Positions 37,908 through 47,403 are shown, counted from the stretch's first letter. The stretch: DNA of 64,000 bases from Giesbergeria sp. (GCA_017985015.1 JAGNYI010000009.1:29612-93611); one strand, 5' to 3'. The notes: generated by a model not told the origin, from the letters alone. Numbers and translations: made by a program.

Positions 37908-39797
37908 TCATGAATGACACGGTAGGGGGTTGGTCATGACGACCAGCCCCTCGTGTCCCATCTTGGCTTTGTGCTTGGCTGCGGCCGCCGCAGAGGCGAC
38001 AGCGTCCGGCTTATCGAAATGCCCGGCCTCAACAACGATGGCACCAAGAGACAGCGTTGTGAACGGGAAAAACCGCAGTACGCCGTGCCGATCCTCTGCA
38101 TCGATGCCGCCGCGCCGCAAAGCCTCCTCATCGAACAGATCCCGTGCGCGCTCGTTGAAATGGTCGAGGATGAGCCGACAACGCGGCTCCCAATCCTCGC
38201 TCTGGAAAAGAATCATGAAGTCGTCGCCGCCCACATGGCCAAGGAAGTCTCGTTGCGGCTCACAATGGGAAAGCAAAGTGCGCGCCGCCAAGCGGATCAT
38301 TTCGTCACCTTGCCAATACCCGTAGTGATCGTTGAATGGCTTGAAATCGTTCAAGTCGGCGTAGCAGGCCACGAACCGCCGCCCCGCCTTCAGTAACCGT
38401 CGTATGTGCTCGTTGATGGGAATATTGCCAGGCAAGAAAGTCAGGGGATTCGCATGCCGGGCAGCTTCGATGCGTACCTCGGTCACAAGTCTCACCAACT
38501 GCTGCCCACTGCCCAGGCCCGCGTATTGGCCGTTTTCCGTGACGATGAAACCTTCCGACAGGTAGCGCTGGTCGGCAGAGATGAGTACGTCGGTCATGGC
38601 GTCCACGCCAGCATGCTTTTGAAGCACCAATGGATTGGTGTTGGCGAACTGCATGGCAGGACGCCCTCCAAACAATTCCTTGAAAAACGGCCTTGAGTAG
38701 CTGTCGTTGAACGTCTGGCGAATGACCAACCCCACAGGGCGACCACTGTCCACCAACGCGATCGCTTTCAGCGAATTGTGGGTCTGGAACACCTCGGCCA
38801 ATTCGTTCACCGTAATCGCCGGATGCTGCGGATCTACCCACGTCGTCACGCGCGCGAGCGTCACATCGCCGCCCCCAGCTCGCGCCAAGCTGGGCAGCAC
38901 TGAAATCTCAGCGCTGGCAATCACGCCCTGCGCGGCTGGCAGAATTTCCAGGACGGGTCGCTGCTGGGGCCGTCCCAGGCCAAACCCTTGACCCAGTGCG
39001 ATGCCAAGATCACGCACGACGCGCAGTTCGGATGGCGTTTCGATCCCCTCTGCAATAAGGGTCGTGCCAAAGATCTCTGCGAATCGCACCAGACCTCGGA
39101 GGGTTTGCACTTTGACCGGGTTGGCCTCGACGCCCGCTGTGAAGTACTTGTCAATCTTGACGTAGTCGGGCCGCAACTCTGCCCAGAGACGCAGGCTTGA
39201 ATGGCCCTCGCCGAAGTCGTCCAACGCAAATCGGACTCCGCAGGCGCGGATCTGGGTTGCCGAATGGATCAGTCGCGAGATATCCGTTGCGTGATCGTGC
39301 TCGGTTATCTCGATGACCAAGGACGATGGAGACACGCCTGCTGCTTCAAAGGCACACGCCACGCCGGCTGCGGTCAATCGATCGACCATCTCCACGACGG
39401 CGAATGCGCTCAGGTTCAAAAAAAGCAATCGGCCAGCAAGGCTGCTCCAGGTGCGGATGCCTTCGTCAAGGCAGGCTTGTTCAAGGCGTACCAGCAGCCC
39501 CTGCTCTCGAGCGGCATGAAACAGTTCGTCCGGGTTGCGTATGGCATGGCCCGCAGGCAGACGAATCAGACTCTCATGGGCAACAACCGCTCCGTTGTCC
39601 AGCCGGGCAATGGGCTGGTAGTGCGCCCGTAGCGTGTTCTCGTCGAGCAGACGGGCGATAGACATGGTGTGAGACTCAGGAGCCGATTGCACAGGTACGC
39701 CCACAGGGGAAGGATTCGTGGGCCAAGCTCTGACCCACGGTCCCGAAATCACTTTTTCAGGGGCCCATGCGTTGGTTTGGCGGTATTGGTTCAGCAT
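37908..39797 (-). CDS. EAL - CBS pair - GGDEF cyclic-di-GMP signalling protein
   Basis: About 629 residues in an unusual order. The EAL domain (~46-290) has ESL at 75-77, NLS, DDFGEG from 193 and EGIET at 250-254, so it is likely an active phosphodiesterase. A CBS-pair region (~310-430) is followed by a GGDEF domain (~450-615) whose signature reads GGDDF (523-527). No membrane segment. ATG 39797 with AGG 6 nt upstream is preferred over ATG 39665, and puts the gene 17 bp after the MCP stop, suggesting one operon. The CBS pair could bind an adenine nucleotide and tune activity (inference). Confidence 0.88.
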   Translation of the reverse strand: MLNQYRQTNAWAPEKVISGPWVRAWPTNPSPVGVPVQSAPESHTMSIARLLDENTLRAHYQPIARLDNGAVVAHESLIRLPAGHAIRNPDELFHAAREQGLLVRLEQACLDEGIRTWSSLAGRLLFLNLSAFAVVEMVDRLTAAGVACAFEAAGVSPSSLVIEITEHDHATDISRLIHSATQIRACGVRFALDDFGEGHSSLRLWAELRPDYVKIDKYFTAGVEANPVKVQTLRGLVRFAEIFGTTLIAEGIETPSELRVVRDLGIALGQGFGLGRPQQRPVLEILPAAQGVIASAEISVLPSLARAGGGDVTLARVTTWVDPQHPAITVNELAEVFQTHNSLKAIALVDSGRPVGLVIRQTFNDSYSRPFFKELFGGRPAMQFANTNPLVLQKHAGVDAMTDVLISADQRYLSEGFIVTENGQYAGLGSGQQLVRLVTEVRIEAARHANPLTFLPGNIPINEHIRRLLKAGRRFVACYADLNDFKPFNDHYGYWQGDEMIRLAARTLLSHCEPQRDFLGHVGGDDFMILFQSEDWEPRCRLILDHFNERARDLFDEEALRRGGIDAEDRHGVLRFFPFTTLSLGAIVVEAGHFDKPDAVASAAAAAKHKAKMGHEGLVVMTNPLPCHS

Positions 39798-39814
39798 AAG
39801 AGCCTGTTTGCGTT

Positions 39815-41458
39815 CTAAGTGCCGGCGCCGACCAGTAGTGCGCGTCGCCCAGCCGGCGGCAGCCACACTGGCGTGTGTTCTGCCTGCTTGGGCAGCACAA
39901 AGCGGCCAACCAGCGCCGACAGGTCGTGCGCCTGGCCGAGCAGGCTCTCGGCCGCCGCGGCGGATTGCTCCACCAGCGCGGCGTTCTGCTGCGTCATCTG
40001 GTCCAGATGCGACATGGTCGCGTGGATGGATGCGATGTCCTGGTTCTGGGCCTGGTTGGTGGCCTTGATCTCCGCCATGGCTTCGGCCGCATGCGTGATC
40101 GACGCGACCACCCGCTCCATGGTGCGGCCGGCATCGCCCGCCAGGTCGGTGCCGGCGTCCACCTGCTGCACCGATTCCGTGATGAGCGTCTTGATCTGGC
40201 GCGCCGCTTCCGCTGAACGGTTCGCCAGACGGCGCACTTCGCTGGCCACCACGGCAAAACCCCGGCCCTGCTCACCAGCATGCGCCGCCTCAATCGCTGC
40301 GTTCAGCGCGAGGAGATTGGTCTGGAACGCAATCGAGTCGATCACCCCGGTGATGTCGGCAATCTTTTGCGAGCTGCGGGAGATCTGCTGCATGGTGGAC
40401 ACCACGCGCGTGACCACGCCGCTGCCTTGCTGGGCTACGCTGGCGGCTTGCACGGCCAGGGCCTCTGTGCGCTGTGCTGTGTCGGCCGACTCCTGCACCT
40501 TGCGCGTAACGTACTCCAGCGACGAGGTGGTCTCCTGGAGGCGGGCTGCGGTCTGTTCCGTGCGGTTGGACAGATCCGCGTTGCCGTTGGCGATTTCCGC
40601 GGACGCCATGCGAACGCTCTGCACGGATGCACTTACCTGCTGCACCAGTGTGCGCAGCGCTCCCTGCATCATGGCGAGCGATGCGAGCATGTGGCCAGTC
40701 TCGTCGCGCGTGTGGCCGACAATATCGTGGCGCAAGTCCAGGCCCGCGACGCGATCGGCCGTGGCGCTGGCCAGGGCGATGGGCCGCGTAATGCTGCGCA
40801 CCAGCCATAGCGCCAGCAGCGTGCCCAGCACCAGCGCCAGTCCGCCGAAGGCCAGCAGCGACAGGCGCGCCACTTTGCTCAGCTCCGCCACGCGCAATGC
40901 CGCCAAATCGATCGCTTGGCGCTGTGAGTGGGTAAGCTCGTCCAATGCCTGCAGAAGACCCCGCGAAGAGGGTAGGAAGCGCTCGGCGTAGACCTTGTTG
41001 ATGCGCGCAGTCAGGCCCGAATCGCGTGCGGCAACCAGTTCGGTGCGGGCCCGCAGAAAGCCCAATCCCATGCTGCGCACATGGTCCAGCCGCTGGGCAT
41101 CGTCGTCGGTGTTGAGCTGCTGCCCAAGCAGCGCGATGAGTGCATCGTACTGCCCCTGCGTCTGCGCAATGTCTGCTCCCAGGATCTCACCCACCTGGGG
41201 TTCAGAACTCAGGGCTACCGCCTTGTAGCGCTCGGAATTGATCGCCTGCAACCGGTAAGCATCGGCCACGAGCCGCTCGTTCGCCACGCTGTTCTGCACC
41301 ATGGCTTCGGTCGACTGGTTGATGCGGTAGAGCGACCAGATCCCGATGGCCGCGCCAACCAGGCTCAGCACCAGCACAGCCAGGAAGACAGAGATCAAGC
41401 GGCGCCCCAGGGAGCCGGTGGTGGAAGGCGCAGGGGAAGAAAGAGCGTCTGTGGACAT
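39815..41458 (-). CDS. Methyl-accepting chemotaxis protein (4HB type)
   Basis: 547 residues. Transmembrane helix 1 at ~20-43, a helical periplasmic sensor of about 150 residues typical of four-helix-bundle receptors, transmembrane helix 2 at ~196-218, HAMP, then a cytoplasmic signalling hairpin with the conserved tip SIAFQTNLLALNAAIEAAHA and GEQGRGFAVVA. No C-terminal NWETF-like pentapeptide, so CheR/CheB docking would be indirect. The ligand is unknown. Directly upstream of the EAL-CBS-GGDEF gene. Confidence 0.93.
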   Translation of the reverse strand: MSTDALSSPAPSTTGSLGRRLISVFLAVLVLSLVGAAIGIWSLYRINQSTEAMVQNSVANERLVADAYRLQAINSERYKAVALSSEPQVGEILGADIAQTQGQYDALIALLGQQLNTDDDAQRLDHVRSMGLGFLRARTELVAARDSGLTARINKVYAERFLPSSRGLLQALDELTHSQRQAIDLAALRVAELSKVARLSLLAFGGLALVLGTLLALWLVRSITRPIALASATADRVAGLDLRHDIVGHTRDETGHMLASLAMMQGALRTLVQQVSASVQSVRMASAEIANGNADLSNRTEQTAARLQETTSSLEYVTRKVQESADTAQRTEALAVQAASVAQQGSGVVTRVVSTMQQISRSSQKIADITGVIDSIAFQTNLLALNAAIEAAHAGEQGRGFAVVASEVRRLANRSAEAARQIKTLITESVQQVDAGTDLAGDAGRTMERVVASITHAAEAMAEIKATNQAQNQDIASIHATMSHLDQMTQQNAALVEQSAAAAESLLGQAHDLSALVGRFVLPKQAEHTPVWLPPAGRRALLVGAGT

Positions 41459-41718
41459 GTCACAAATTGCGAAGCAAAAGGGCCGCCTGATGGGCGGGAT
41501 ATTGGATCGCCGCAGAAGATGTTTGCGGCAATGCAACATACTGTGCGTCGCAAATATGTCAGTTTGTTTTCAGTGGTGTACTTGATGAAAGTACAGCCGC
41601 CGCTTCGCAGCAATTGTCACCAGCCCGAATATTCACCGTAGGAGCCAAAAAACGAGGACGACATTGCCCTTGTGTGCTCGAAAATCGAGGTATCGAATCT
41701 TGATCAAGCGAACGTGCA

Positions 41719-41919
41719 ATGCCCAAGCCAACCCGTACCGAAAATAGGGATGTTGGAACGCTGGACTTTGGCCGATTGGCTCGACGTATTCGCGGCTACT
41801 ACGACAACTGCAGCTACCTGTCGCTGTACGTACTCTGCGGCCAGCAACTGCTGTGCGCCTACCTGCAGCCCAGCGACACGGATGGGGCGCGCCACGCGGG
41901 GGCCATTCTGAAACAGTAA
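41719..41919 (+). pseudogene. IS1380-family transposase remnant
   Basis: A 66-codon open fragment. GYYDN, YLSLYVLCGQQLLCAYLQPS and HAGAIL resemble the central DDE region of IS1380-type transposases (GYYDNYCYLPLYVFCG-like). A stop codon precedes it in frame (41701-41703), and neither the N-terminal nor C-terminal domains exist nearby. It is a decayed internal fragment, not an active element. The rest of 41459-42021 has no gene. Confidence 0.55.
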
Positions 41920-41953
41920 CCATCCCCCGGCTTTGCCGGGGGATGGTTACTGT
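41913..41953. repeat. Perfect 19-bp palindrome next to the IS remnant
   Basis: Arms 41913-41931 and 41935-41953 are exact inverted copies (CAGTAACCATCCCCCGGC type) around a TTT loop. It includes the stop codon of the transposase remnant. Likely a strong RNA hairpin or transposon-associated palindrome. Confidence 0.8.
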
Positions 41954-42021
41954 CACAGCACCGTCACGGCGCAAATATACGCTGAGCGCTTCTTCCATTA
42001 ACCGCTTCGCGCGGGTTTGCC

Positions 42022-43194
42022 ATGCCTTCAGGTTTGCGCTCCAGCCTTCCCATCAGCCGCAGGGGGCTTTTGCACGCCGCCAGCTCGGCTCTTGCCCTGT
42101 GGGGCCTGCCGTCTGCAGCACAACCACGGTCACCCGGCACCGACACCACGCCTATTGCCGTGGCCCAGGTGGTGGATATGTCCCCCAACCTGCAGGACGT
42201 GGGACGCGACTTCCTTGCCGGCTCGCAGGCCGCCTGGCAAAGCATCAATGCCGCGGGAGGTCTGCAGGGCCGCCCTGTGCGCCACCTGAGCGTCGTCACC
42301 GACGGCAGTGCCCAGGGCACGCGTGATGCCTGGCTGCGCATCGAGGCAACGGCCAACTGCGTGGTCCTGTCGGGCTGCGTGGGGGACGCAGCCACCCGCA
42401 CCCTGACTGAACTACAGACCAAAGGCCCAAGCGGTGCCACGCTGGCGCAGGTGGCACCCTGGGTACAGGCCGAGGACACCCACTCCGCCAGCAGCGCCGT
42501 CTTCGGTATTTTTCCGGGCTACCGTGAACAGATGGCGCATGCGCTCAGCTCCCTGTCCAGTGTGGGTGTGCGGGAAATCGGGGTCGCGTTTGCCCATGCC
42601 CGCCAGCGCGATGCAGCCTTCCCCGCAGTCGAGCAGGCGGCCGCTACCCTGGGCCTGAAACTGCGCTCCCTGCCTGCGCCGGGCCAGGCGCCCAGCAGCG
42701 CCGAACGCCAGGCCGAGCAGAACCAGGCCATCGTGTTGTTCGTGGGCGGTACACCTGAACTGCACGCGTTCGCACAGCGTCTGCCAGCCCAGCCGGGCGG
42801 CCACCGCTACATCATTACGCTGGCCGATGTGAACCTGCAGGTGCTCGGGCAGATGGGCGGCGTGCCCCGCCACTCCTCCGTCATTGCGACGCAGGCGGTG
42901 CCACTGCTGACCTCAAGTACCGGCGTGGTACGGGCCTACCGCCAGGCGCTCGCGCGCTACTACGACGAACCGCCGTCGCCACAGGGCCTGGCCGGCTTCG
43001 TGGCGGCGCGCTACACCGCAGCCGTGCTCTCGGGCATGCGCACGGGCATCACCCGCGCCAGCGTTCTGCAGGCGATGCGCGAGCGCAAGGACACCGATGT
43101 GGACGGCTTCATGGTGCGCTGCGAAGGTGCCGAGCGCCGCAGCGGCTACGTGACCCAGACCATGCTGTCCGCCGATGGGCGACTGATCGGCTGA
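42022..43194 (+). CDS. Periplasmic binding protein of the branched-chain amino acid (type 1) family, orphan
   Basis: 390 residues. The N-terminus ISRRGLLHAASSALALWG is Tat-like (SRRGLL) with a cleavage site near SAAQ. The mature part has the Leu/Ile/Val-binding-type fold: AVAQVVDMSPNLQDVGRDF, AWQSINAAGGLQGRPV, FGIFPGYREQMAHAL, and the C-terminal FVAARYTAAVLSGM. No permease or ATPase genes are adjacent; ppx follows. The ligand is unknown. It could be a solute receptor or a stand-alone sensor partner (inference). Confidence 0.8.
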   Translation: MPSGLRSSLPISRRGLLHAASSALALWGLPSAAQPRSPGTDTTPIAVAQVVDMSPNLQDVGRDFLAGSQAAWQSINAAGGLQGRPVRHLSVVTDGSAQGTRDAWLRIEATANCVVLSGCVGDAATRTLTELQTKGPSGATLAQVAPWVQAEDTHSASSAVFGIFPGYREQMAHALSSLSSVGVREIGVAFAHARQRDAAFPAVEQAAATLGLKLRSLPAPGQAPSSAERQAEQNQAIVLFVGGTPELHAFAQRLPAQPGGHRYIITLADVNLQVLGQMGGVPRHSSVIATQAVPLLTSSTGVVRAYRQALARYYDEPPSPQGLAGFVAARYTAAVLSGMRTGITRASVLQAMRERKDTDVDGFMVRCEGAERRSGYVTQTMLSADGRLIG

Positions 43195-43297
43195 CCAGCG
43201 GGCTGCTGCAGTGCCGGCCGGGCCGGGCGCAGCGCATGCGGGTGCTATCCTGCCCAACGCCGCTTCTAACTGCCAGTTTTTCCCCCATTTTCCCCAG

Positions 43298-44773
43298 ATG
43301 CAAAACGGAACATTGCTCGCCGCCGTGGATCTTGGATCCAACAGCTTTCGCCTCGAAATCGGCCGACAGGACAGCGGCCATATCCAGCGCGTGGAATACC
43401 TCAAGGAAACCGTGCGCCTGGGAGGCGGCCTGGACGAAGACCACAACCTGAGCCTGGACGCCATGCAGCGCGGCTGGGATTGCCTGGCGCGCTTTGCCGA
43501 ACGGCTGGGGGGTTTCTCGCATGCGCAGGTGCGCGCAGTGGCCACGCAGACACTGCGCGAGGCCAACAACCGCGAAGCCTTTCTGCACCGCGGCAGCGAG
43601 GTGCTGGGCCATGCCATCGACCTGGTCTCCGGCCCCGAGGAGGCCCGCCTGATCTACCAGGGCGTGGCGCGCCTGCTGCCGCAGTCGGACGAGCGCCGGC
43701 TGGTGATCGACATTGGCGGTCGCTCGACCGAGCTCATCCTCGGTCAACAATTCCAATCCCGCGCGGTCGCGTCCTACCGCGTGGGGAGCGTCGCCTGGTC
43801 GGTGCAGTATTTCGCCGATGGCCGCTTTACCGCCAGCGCCTTTGAGCGCGCCGAGGTGGCCGCGCAAGCCGCCTTGGAAGATGCAGCGCTGATGTTTTCA
43901 TCCGACCACTGGGAGCTGGCCTACGGCGCTTCTGGCACGGTGGGAGCGGTGGCGGACATTCTGGCGGGAGCCGGTTTCGAGCGCGATCGCATCGGCCGCG
44001 ACGGCCTGATCTGGCTCAAAGCCCAATTGCTGCGCGCGCAAAGTGCCGACCGCGTGCGCCTGGACGGACTCAAGGAAGACCGGCGTCCGGTGATCGGGGG
44101 CGGCATCAGCGTACTGTGCGCCGTGTTCGACCTGCTGCGCATCGACAGCCTGAAGGTGGCCCAGGGAGCGCTGCGCCAGGGTGTGCTGTATGACATGGTG
44201 CAGCGTGAACACCCCGAATCCGACCTGCGCGTGCTCACCGTGCAGACCCTCATGCAACGCTTTGCCGTCGATGCGGAGCAGGCTGCGCGCGTGGCCCGCA
44301 CGGCGGTGGATCTGTACGGACAACTGCGCGGCCAGGACGCGGTGGGCGCGCGAGAACTGGCCTGGGCAGCACAGTTGCATGAGATCGGCTGCATCGTCTC
44401 GCATGTTGATGCGCACCGCCACGGCGCCTACATTCTGGACAACACCGACGCGGCAGGCTTTTCGCGCGACGAGCTCGCCCAACTGGGCACGCTGGTGCTC
44501 GGCCAGCGCGGGAAGCCGCGCAAACTGGACGTGGACATGAGTGACACCACGCTGGCCCTGCAACTGCTGTGCCTGCGGCTGGCCAAAGCCTTGTGCCATG
44601 CGCGGCGCGACCCGTCGACCGAAGGGCTGAGCCTGCGCCTGTCCGGTCAGCGCTTTGCCCTGCAGGCGCGGCCCGGCTGGGCGAGCGAATTTCCGCAATC
44701 GGCCTATCTGCTGCAGGAAGAAGCCGCAGCCTGGAACAAAACGCCCTGGGACCTTCAGCTTGATCTGCCCTGA
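43298..44773 (+). CDS. ppx: Exopolyphosphatase
   Basis: 491 residues. Releases phosphate from the ends of polyphosphate (or hydrolyses pppGpp in GppA relatives). Actin-like ASKHA fold with AAVDLGSNSFRLEIG at the N-terminus, ATQTLREANNREAF, and the second phosphate loop DIGGRSTELILG. The C-terminal half carries the HD-like extension (QLHEIGCIVSHVDAHRHGAYIL) found in long Ppx/GppA proteins. ATG 43298 puts the first loop at residue 7. Convergent with sixA-ppk. Confidence 0.93.
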   Translation: MQNGTLLAAVDLGSNSFRLEIGRQDSGHIQRVEYLKETVRLGGGLDEDHNLSLDAMQRGWDCLARFAERLGGFSHAQVRAVATQTLREANNREAFLHRGSEVLGHAIDLVSGPEEARLIYQGVARLLPQSDERRLVIDIGGRSTELILGQQFQSRAVASYRVGSVAWSVQYFADGRFTASAFERAEVAAQAALEDAALMFSSDHWELAYGASGTVGAVADILAGAGFERDRIGRDGLIWLKAQLLRAQSADRVRLDGLKEDRRPVIGGGISVLCAVFDLLRIDSLKVAQGALRQGVLYDMVQREHPESDLRVLTVQTLMQRFAVDAEQAARVARTAVDLYGQLRGQDAVGARELAWAAQLHEIGCIVSHVDAHRHGAYILDNTDAAGFSRDELAQLGTLVLGQRGKPRKLDVDMSDTTLALQLLCLRLAKALCHARRDPSTEGLSLRLSGQRFALQARPGWASEFPQSAYLLQEEAAAWNKTPWDLQLDLP

Positions 44774-44798
44774 TCCGCTCCCGCGCCATCCGCGCTGT

Positions 44799-44858
44799 CG
44801 ATTGCTATAGTAAATATAGCTACTTTCCTATAATGGTATTGCGCTAGCTGCCTTTATC
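44799..44858 (+). repeat. Dispersed two-hairpin repeat, copy R7
   Basis: GATTGCTATAGTAAATATAGCTAC arm is intact; the core is degraded (TATTGCGCTAGC). Sits in the convergent ppx/sixA junction. Confidence 0.65.
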
Positions 44859-44866
44859 ATTGGACA

Positions 44867-45328
44867 CTAAAGCAGCTCAGGCGACTGCACTGCCAGCAGC
44901 ACGGTTTCCCATGTGTCGACGCGCTGGCGCTGGCGCAGCCACCACACCGCGCCCTTGCGCACTGCGCAGGCCCCGCCCGCCAGGCCAAGCGTCTGGGCCA
45001 GCACCTCGCCCAGCACGGGCTGGTGTCCAACGACCAGCACAGTGCCGCGCCCCTGCGGCCAGCGCGCGCAGTCAAGCAGCTCTTGCGCCGTGCTGCCCGG
45101 CGCCAGTTCGGCGCACAGTCTGTACTTGCGACCCAGGGTGCGCGCCGTCTGCTCCGTGCGCAGCGCCGGGCTGCACAGCACGCGCAGGCCTTCGGGCAAC
45201 TGGCAGTCGAGCCACCGGCCCATGCGCGCCGCCTGGCGCTCGCCGCGCGCCGTCAGCGGGCGCCGCAGGTCTTCAATGCCAGCGCCGCCCGGAGCGGCTT
45301 CCGCATGGCGCCAGAGGATGAGATCCAT
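44867..45328 (-). CDS. sixA: Phosphohistidine phosphatase SixA-like
   Basis: 153 residues. Histidine phosphatase fold with the LILWRHAEA motif (Arg7-His8) and the second catalytic histidine in VVGHQPVLGE. SixA enzymes remove phosphate from histidine residues of phosphotransfer proteins. The ATG overlaps the ppk stop by one base, so it is translated with ppk; a link with polyphosphate metabolism is inferred from this coupling. Confidence 0.88.
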   Translation of the reverse strand: MDLILWRHAEAAPGGAGIEDLRRPLTARGERQAARMGRWLDCQLPEGLRVLCSPALRTEQTARTLGRKYRLCAELAPGSTAQELLDCARWPQGRGTVLVVGHQPVLGEVLAQTLGLAGGACAVRKGAVWWLRQRQRVDTWETVLLAVQSPELL

Positions 45329-47403
45329 CACCGGGCGCGGCGCACCGCGTCGCTTGCGCACTGGGCATAGCGCGCCATCAGCGCGGCCTGAACGCTGTTG
45401 CCGGTGACAGGATGCTGCGCACGGGCATAGCTGCCATCGGCGCGCAACTGCCAGGCGTCGCGGTCATCGTGCAACGCTCCGACCAGGCACTCGTCAATGA
45501 TGCGCTGGCGCAGGCGCGGATCGGACACCGGCCACGCCAGCTCGACGCGGCGCAGCATGTTGCGGTTCATCCAGTCGGCGCTGGAGAGATACAGCACCTG
45601 CTCCTCACCGTGCGCAAAATAAAACACGCGCGCATGCTCCAGAAAGCGGCCGATCACCGAGCGCACACGAATGTTTTCGCTCACACCCGGAACGCACGCG
45701 GGCACGATGCAGGCGCCGCGCACGATCAGGTCGATACGCGCCCCCTGGGTCCCCGCTTTCAGCAGCGCCAGCGCCAGCGCCTCGTCCGTGAGCGCGTTCA
45801 TCTTGAGGACGATGCGCGCTTGCTGCCCCTGCGCTGCCGCCTCACCCACTGCGGCCACGCATTTGAGCATGCGCTGCTGCAGGTGAAACGGCGCCACCAG
45901 CAAGCGCCGCATGCGCGGCAGCGCACTCTGGCTCGCCAGATGACTGAAAACCTGGTCCATGTCGGCGGTGAGCATGGGGTCGGCCGTCAGGTAGCTCAGA
46001 TCGGTGTACAAGCGCGCGGTGCCCGCGTTGTAATTGCCCGTGGAAAGATGGCCATAACGCCGCATGCGCCGGCCTTCGCGCCGGGTGATGAGCAGCATCT
46101 TGGCGTGCGTCTTGAGGCCAAGCACCCCGTACACCACCTGGGCGCCAGCGCTCTCGAGCGCCTCGGCCCAGTTGATGTTCGCTTCCTCGTCAAAGCGCGC
46201 CTTCAGCTCCACCACCACCATCACTTCCTTGCCCAGCCGCACCGCCTCGCGCAAAAGTTCCAGCAACTGCAGGTCCGAGCCGGTGCGATAAATGGTCTGC
46301 TTGATGGCGACCACCGCCGGGTCAAACACGGCTTCGCGCAGCAGCGCAAGCACCGCATCGAAGCTCTCGTACGGCTGGTGCACCAGCGCGTCCCCGGCGT
46401 GCAGATGCGCGAACAGCGAGCCGGTGCGCGGCAAATCAACCGGCCAGCGCGGCGTCCGGGCCGGGAACAGCAGCGCGGGCTCGCTGGCCAGATCGACCAG
46501 TTGAGACAAGCGCACCAGATTCACCGGGCCTTCCACGCGGTACATGGCCGCCTCGGGCAGTTCAAATTGGTGCAGCAGGAAGGCGCAGAGAAACTCCGAG
46601 CAGCCCGCTGACACCTCCAGGCGCACCGCCTGACCAAAATTGCGCTGCTGCAGGCCCTGGCGCAGCACGGTGCGCAGACTGCGCACGTCTTCTTCGTCCA
46701 CCGCCAGATCGGAATGGCGCGTGACGCGAAACTGCGACATTTCCGTCACCTCACGGCCCGGGAACAGGTCGGACAAGTGCGCGCGCACCACGCTTGAGAC
46801 GCTGACGAACTGCCGGCCTTCGGGCGCGACGGACGCCGGGAGGCGGAAAAAGCGCGGCAAGGCCCGCGGCACGCGCACGATGGCCACCTCGTTGTGGCGA
46901 CCGAACGCATCGCTGCCGGAGAGCCGGACGATGAAATTGAGCGACTTGTTGGCCACCTGGGGAAAGGGATGCGCGGGGTCCAGGCTCACCGGCAGCAGCA
47001 ACGGACGCACCTCGCGCTCGAACAGGGCACGCACCCAGCGGTGCTGTACGGGCGAACGCTCGCCATGCGCGATGACCCGGATGCCCTGCTGCGCCAGTTG
47101 TGGGAGCAATTCGTTCTGGTAGAGCGCGTACTGCCGGTTCACCAATTGGCGCACCGTGGACGCAATGGCCTCGAAAGCCGGCCGGCCGCCTCCCGAACTG
47201 CGCGCAGACGCCAGGTGCAGCTCGGCGCGCACTTCAAAAAACTCATCCAGGTTCGAGGACACGATGGCCAGGAAGCGCAGGCGCTCGAGCAAAGGCACGT
47301 CGGACCGCGCAGCCCAGTCGAAAACGCGTTCGTTGAACGCCAGGATGCTCAAATCGCGGTCCAACAGCGCGGCTTCCAGACGGGGCACGGCGGCGGCTGG
47401 CAT
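45328..47403 (-). CDS. ppk: Polyphosphate kinase 1
   Basis: About 691 residues. Makes polyphosphate from ATP through a phosphohistidine. Seen: LLDRDLSILAFNERVFDWA at the N-terminus, SSNLDEFFEVR, the phosphohistidine motif YGHLSTGNYN, and the PLD-like second domain (QQRMLKCVAA; YFAHGEEQVLYLSSADWMNRN). ATG 47403 is preferred because the conserved domain begins shortly after. ATG 47475, 24 codons upstream, remains possible and would give 715 residues. First gene of ppk-sixA; a candidate Pho box lies upstream. Confidence 0.95.
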   Translation of the reverse strand: MPAAAVPRLEAALLDRDLSILAFNERVFDWAARSDVPLLERLRFLAIVSSNLDEFFEVRAELHLASARSSGGGRPAFEAIASTVRQLVNRQYALYQNELLPQLAQQGIRVIAHGERSPVQHRWVRALFEREVRPLLLPVSLDPAHPFPQVANKSLNFIVRLSGSDAFGRHNEVAIVRVPRALPRFFRLPASVAPEGRQFVSVSSVVRAHLSDLFPGREVTEMSQFRVTRHSDLAVDEEDVRSLRTVLRQGLQQRNFGQAVRLEVSAGCSEFLCAFLLHQFELPEAAMYRVEGPVNLVRLSQLVDLASEPALLFPARTPRWPVDLPRTGSLFAHLHAGDALVHQPYESFDAVLALLREAVFDPAVVAIKQTIYRTGSDLQLLELLREAVRLGKEVMVVVELKARFDEEANINWAEALESAGAQVVYGVLGLKTHAKMLLITRREGRRMRRYGHLSTGNYNAGTARLYTDLSYLTADPMLTADMDQVFSHLASQSALPRMRRLLVAPFHLQQRMLKCVAAVGEAAAQGQQARIVLKMNALTDEALALALLKAGTQGARIDLIVRGACIVPACVPGVSENIRVRSVIGRFLEHARVFYFAHGEEQVLYLSSADWMNRNMLRRVELAWPVSDPRLRQRIIDECLVGALHDDRDAWQLRADGSYARAQHPVTGNSVQAALMARYAQCASDAVRRAR

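Noticed and set aside
41633-41998. Leftward 121-codon frame across the IS remnant
   Set aside because: It runs through the palindrome and lacks any family resemblance; the plus-strand fragment has the transposase-like motifs.
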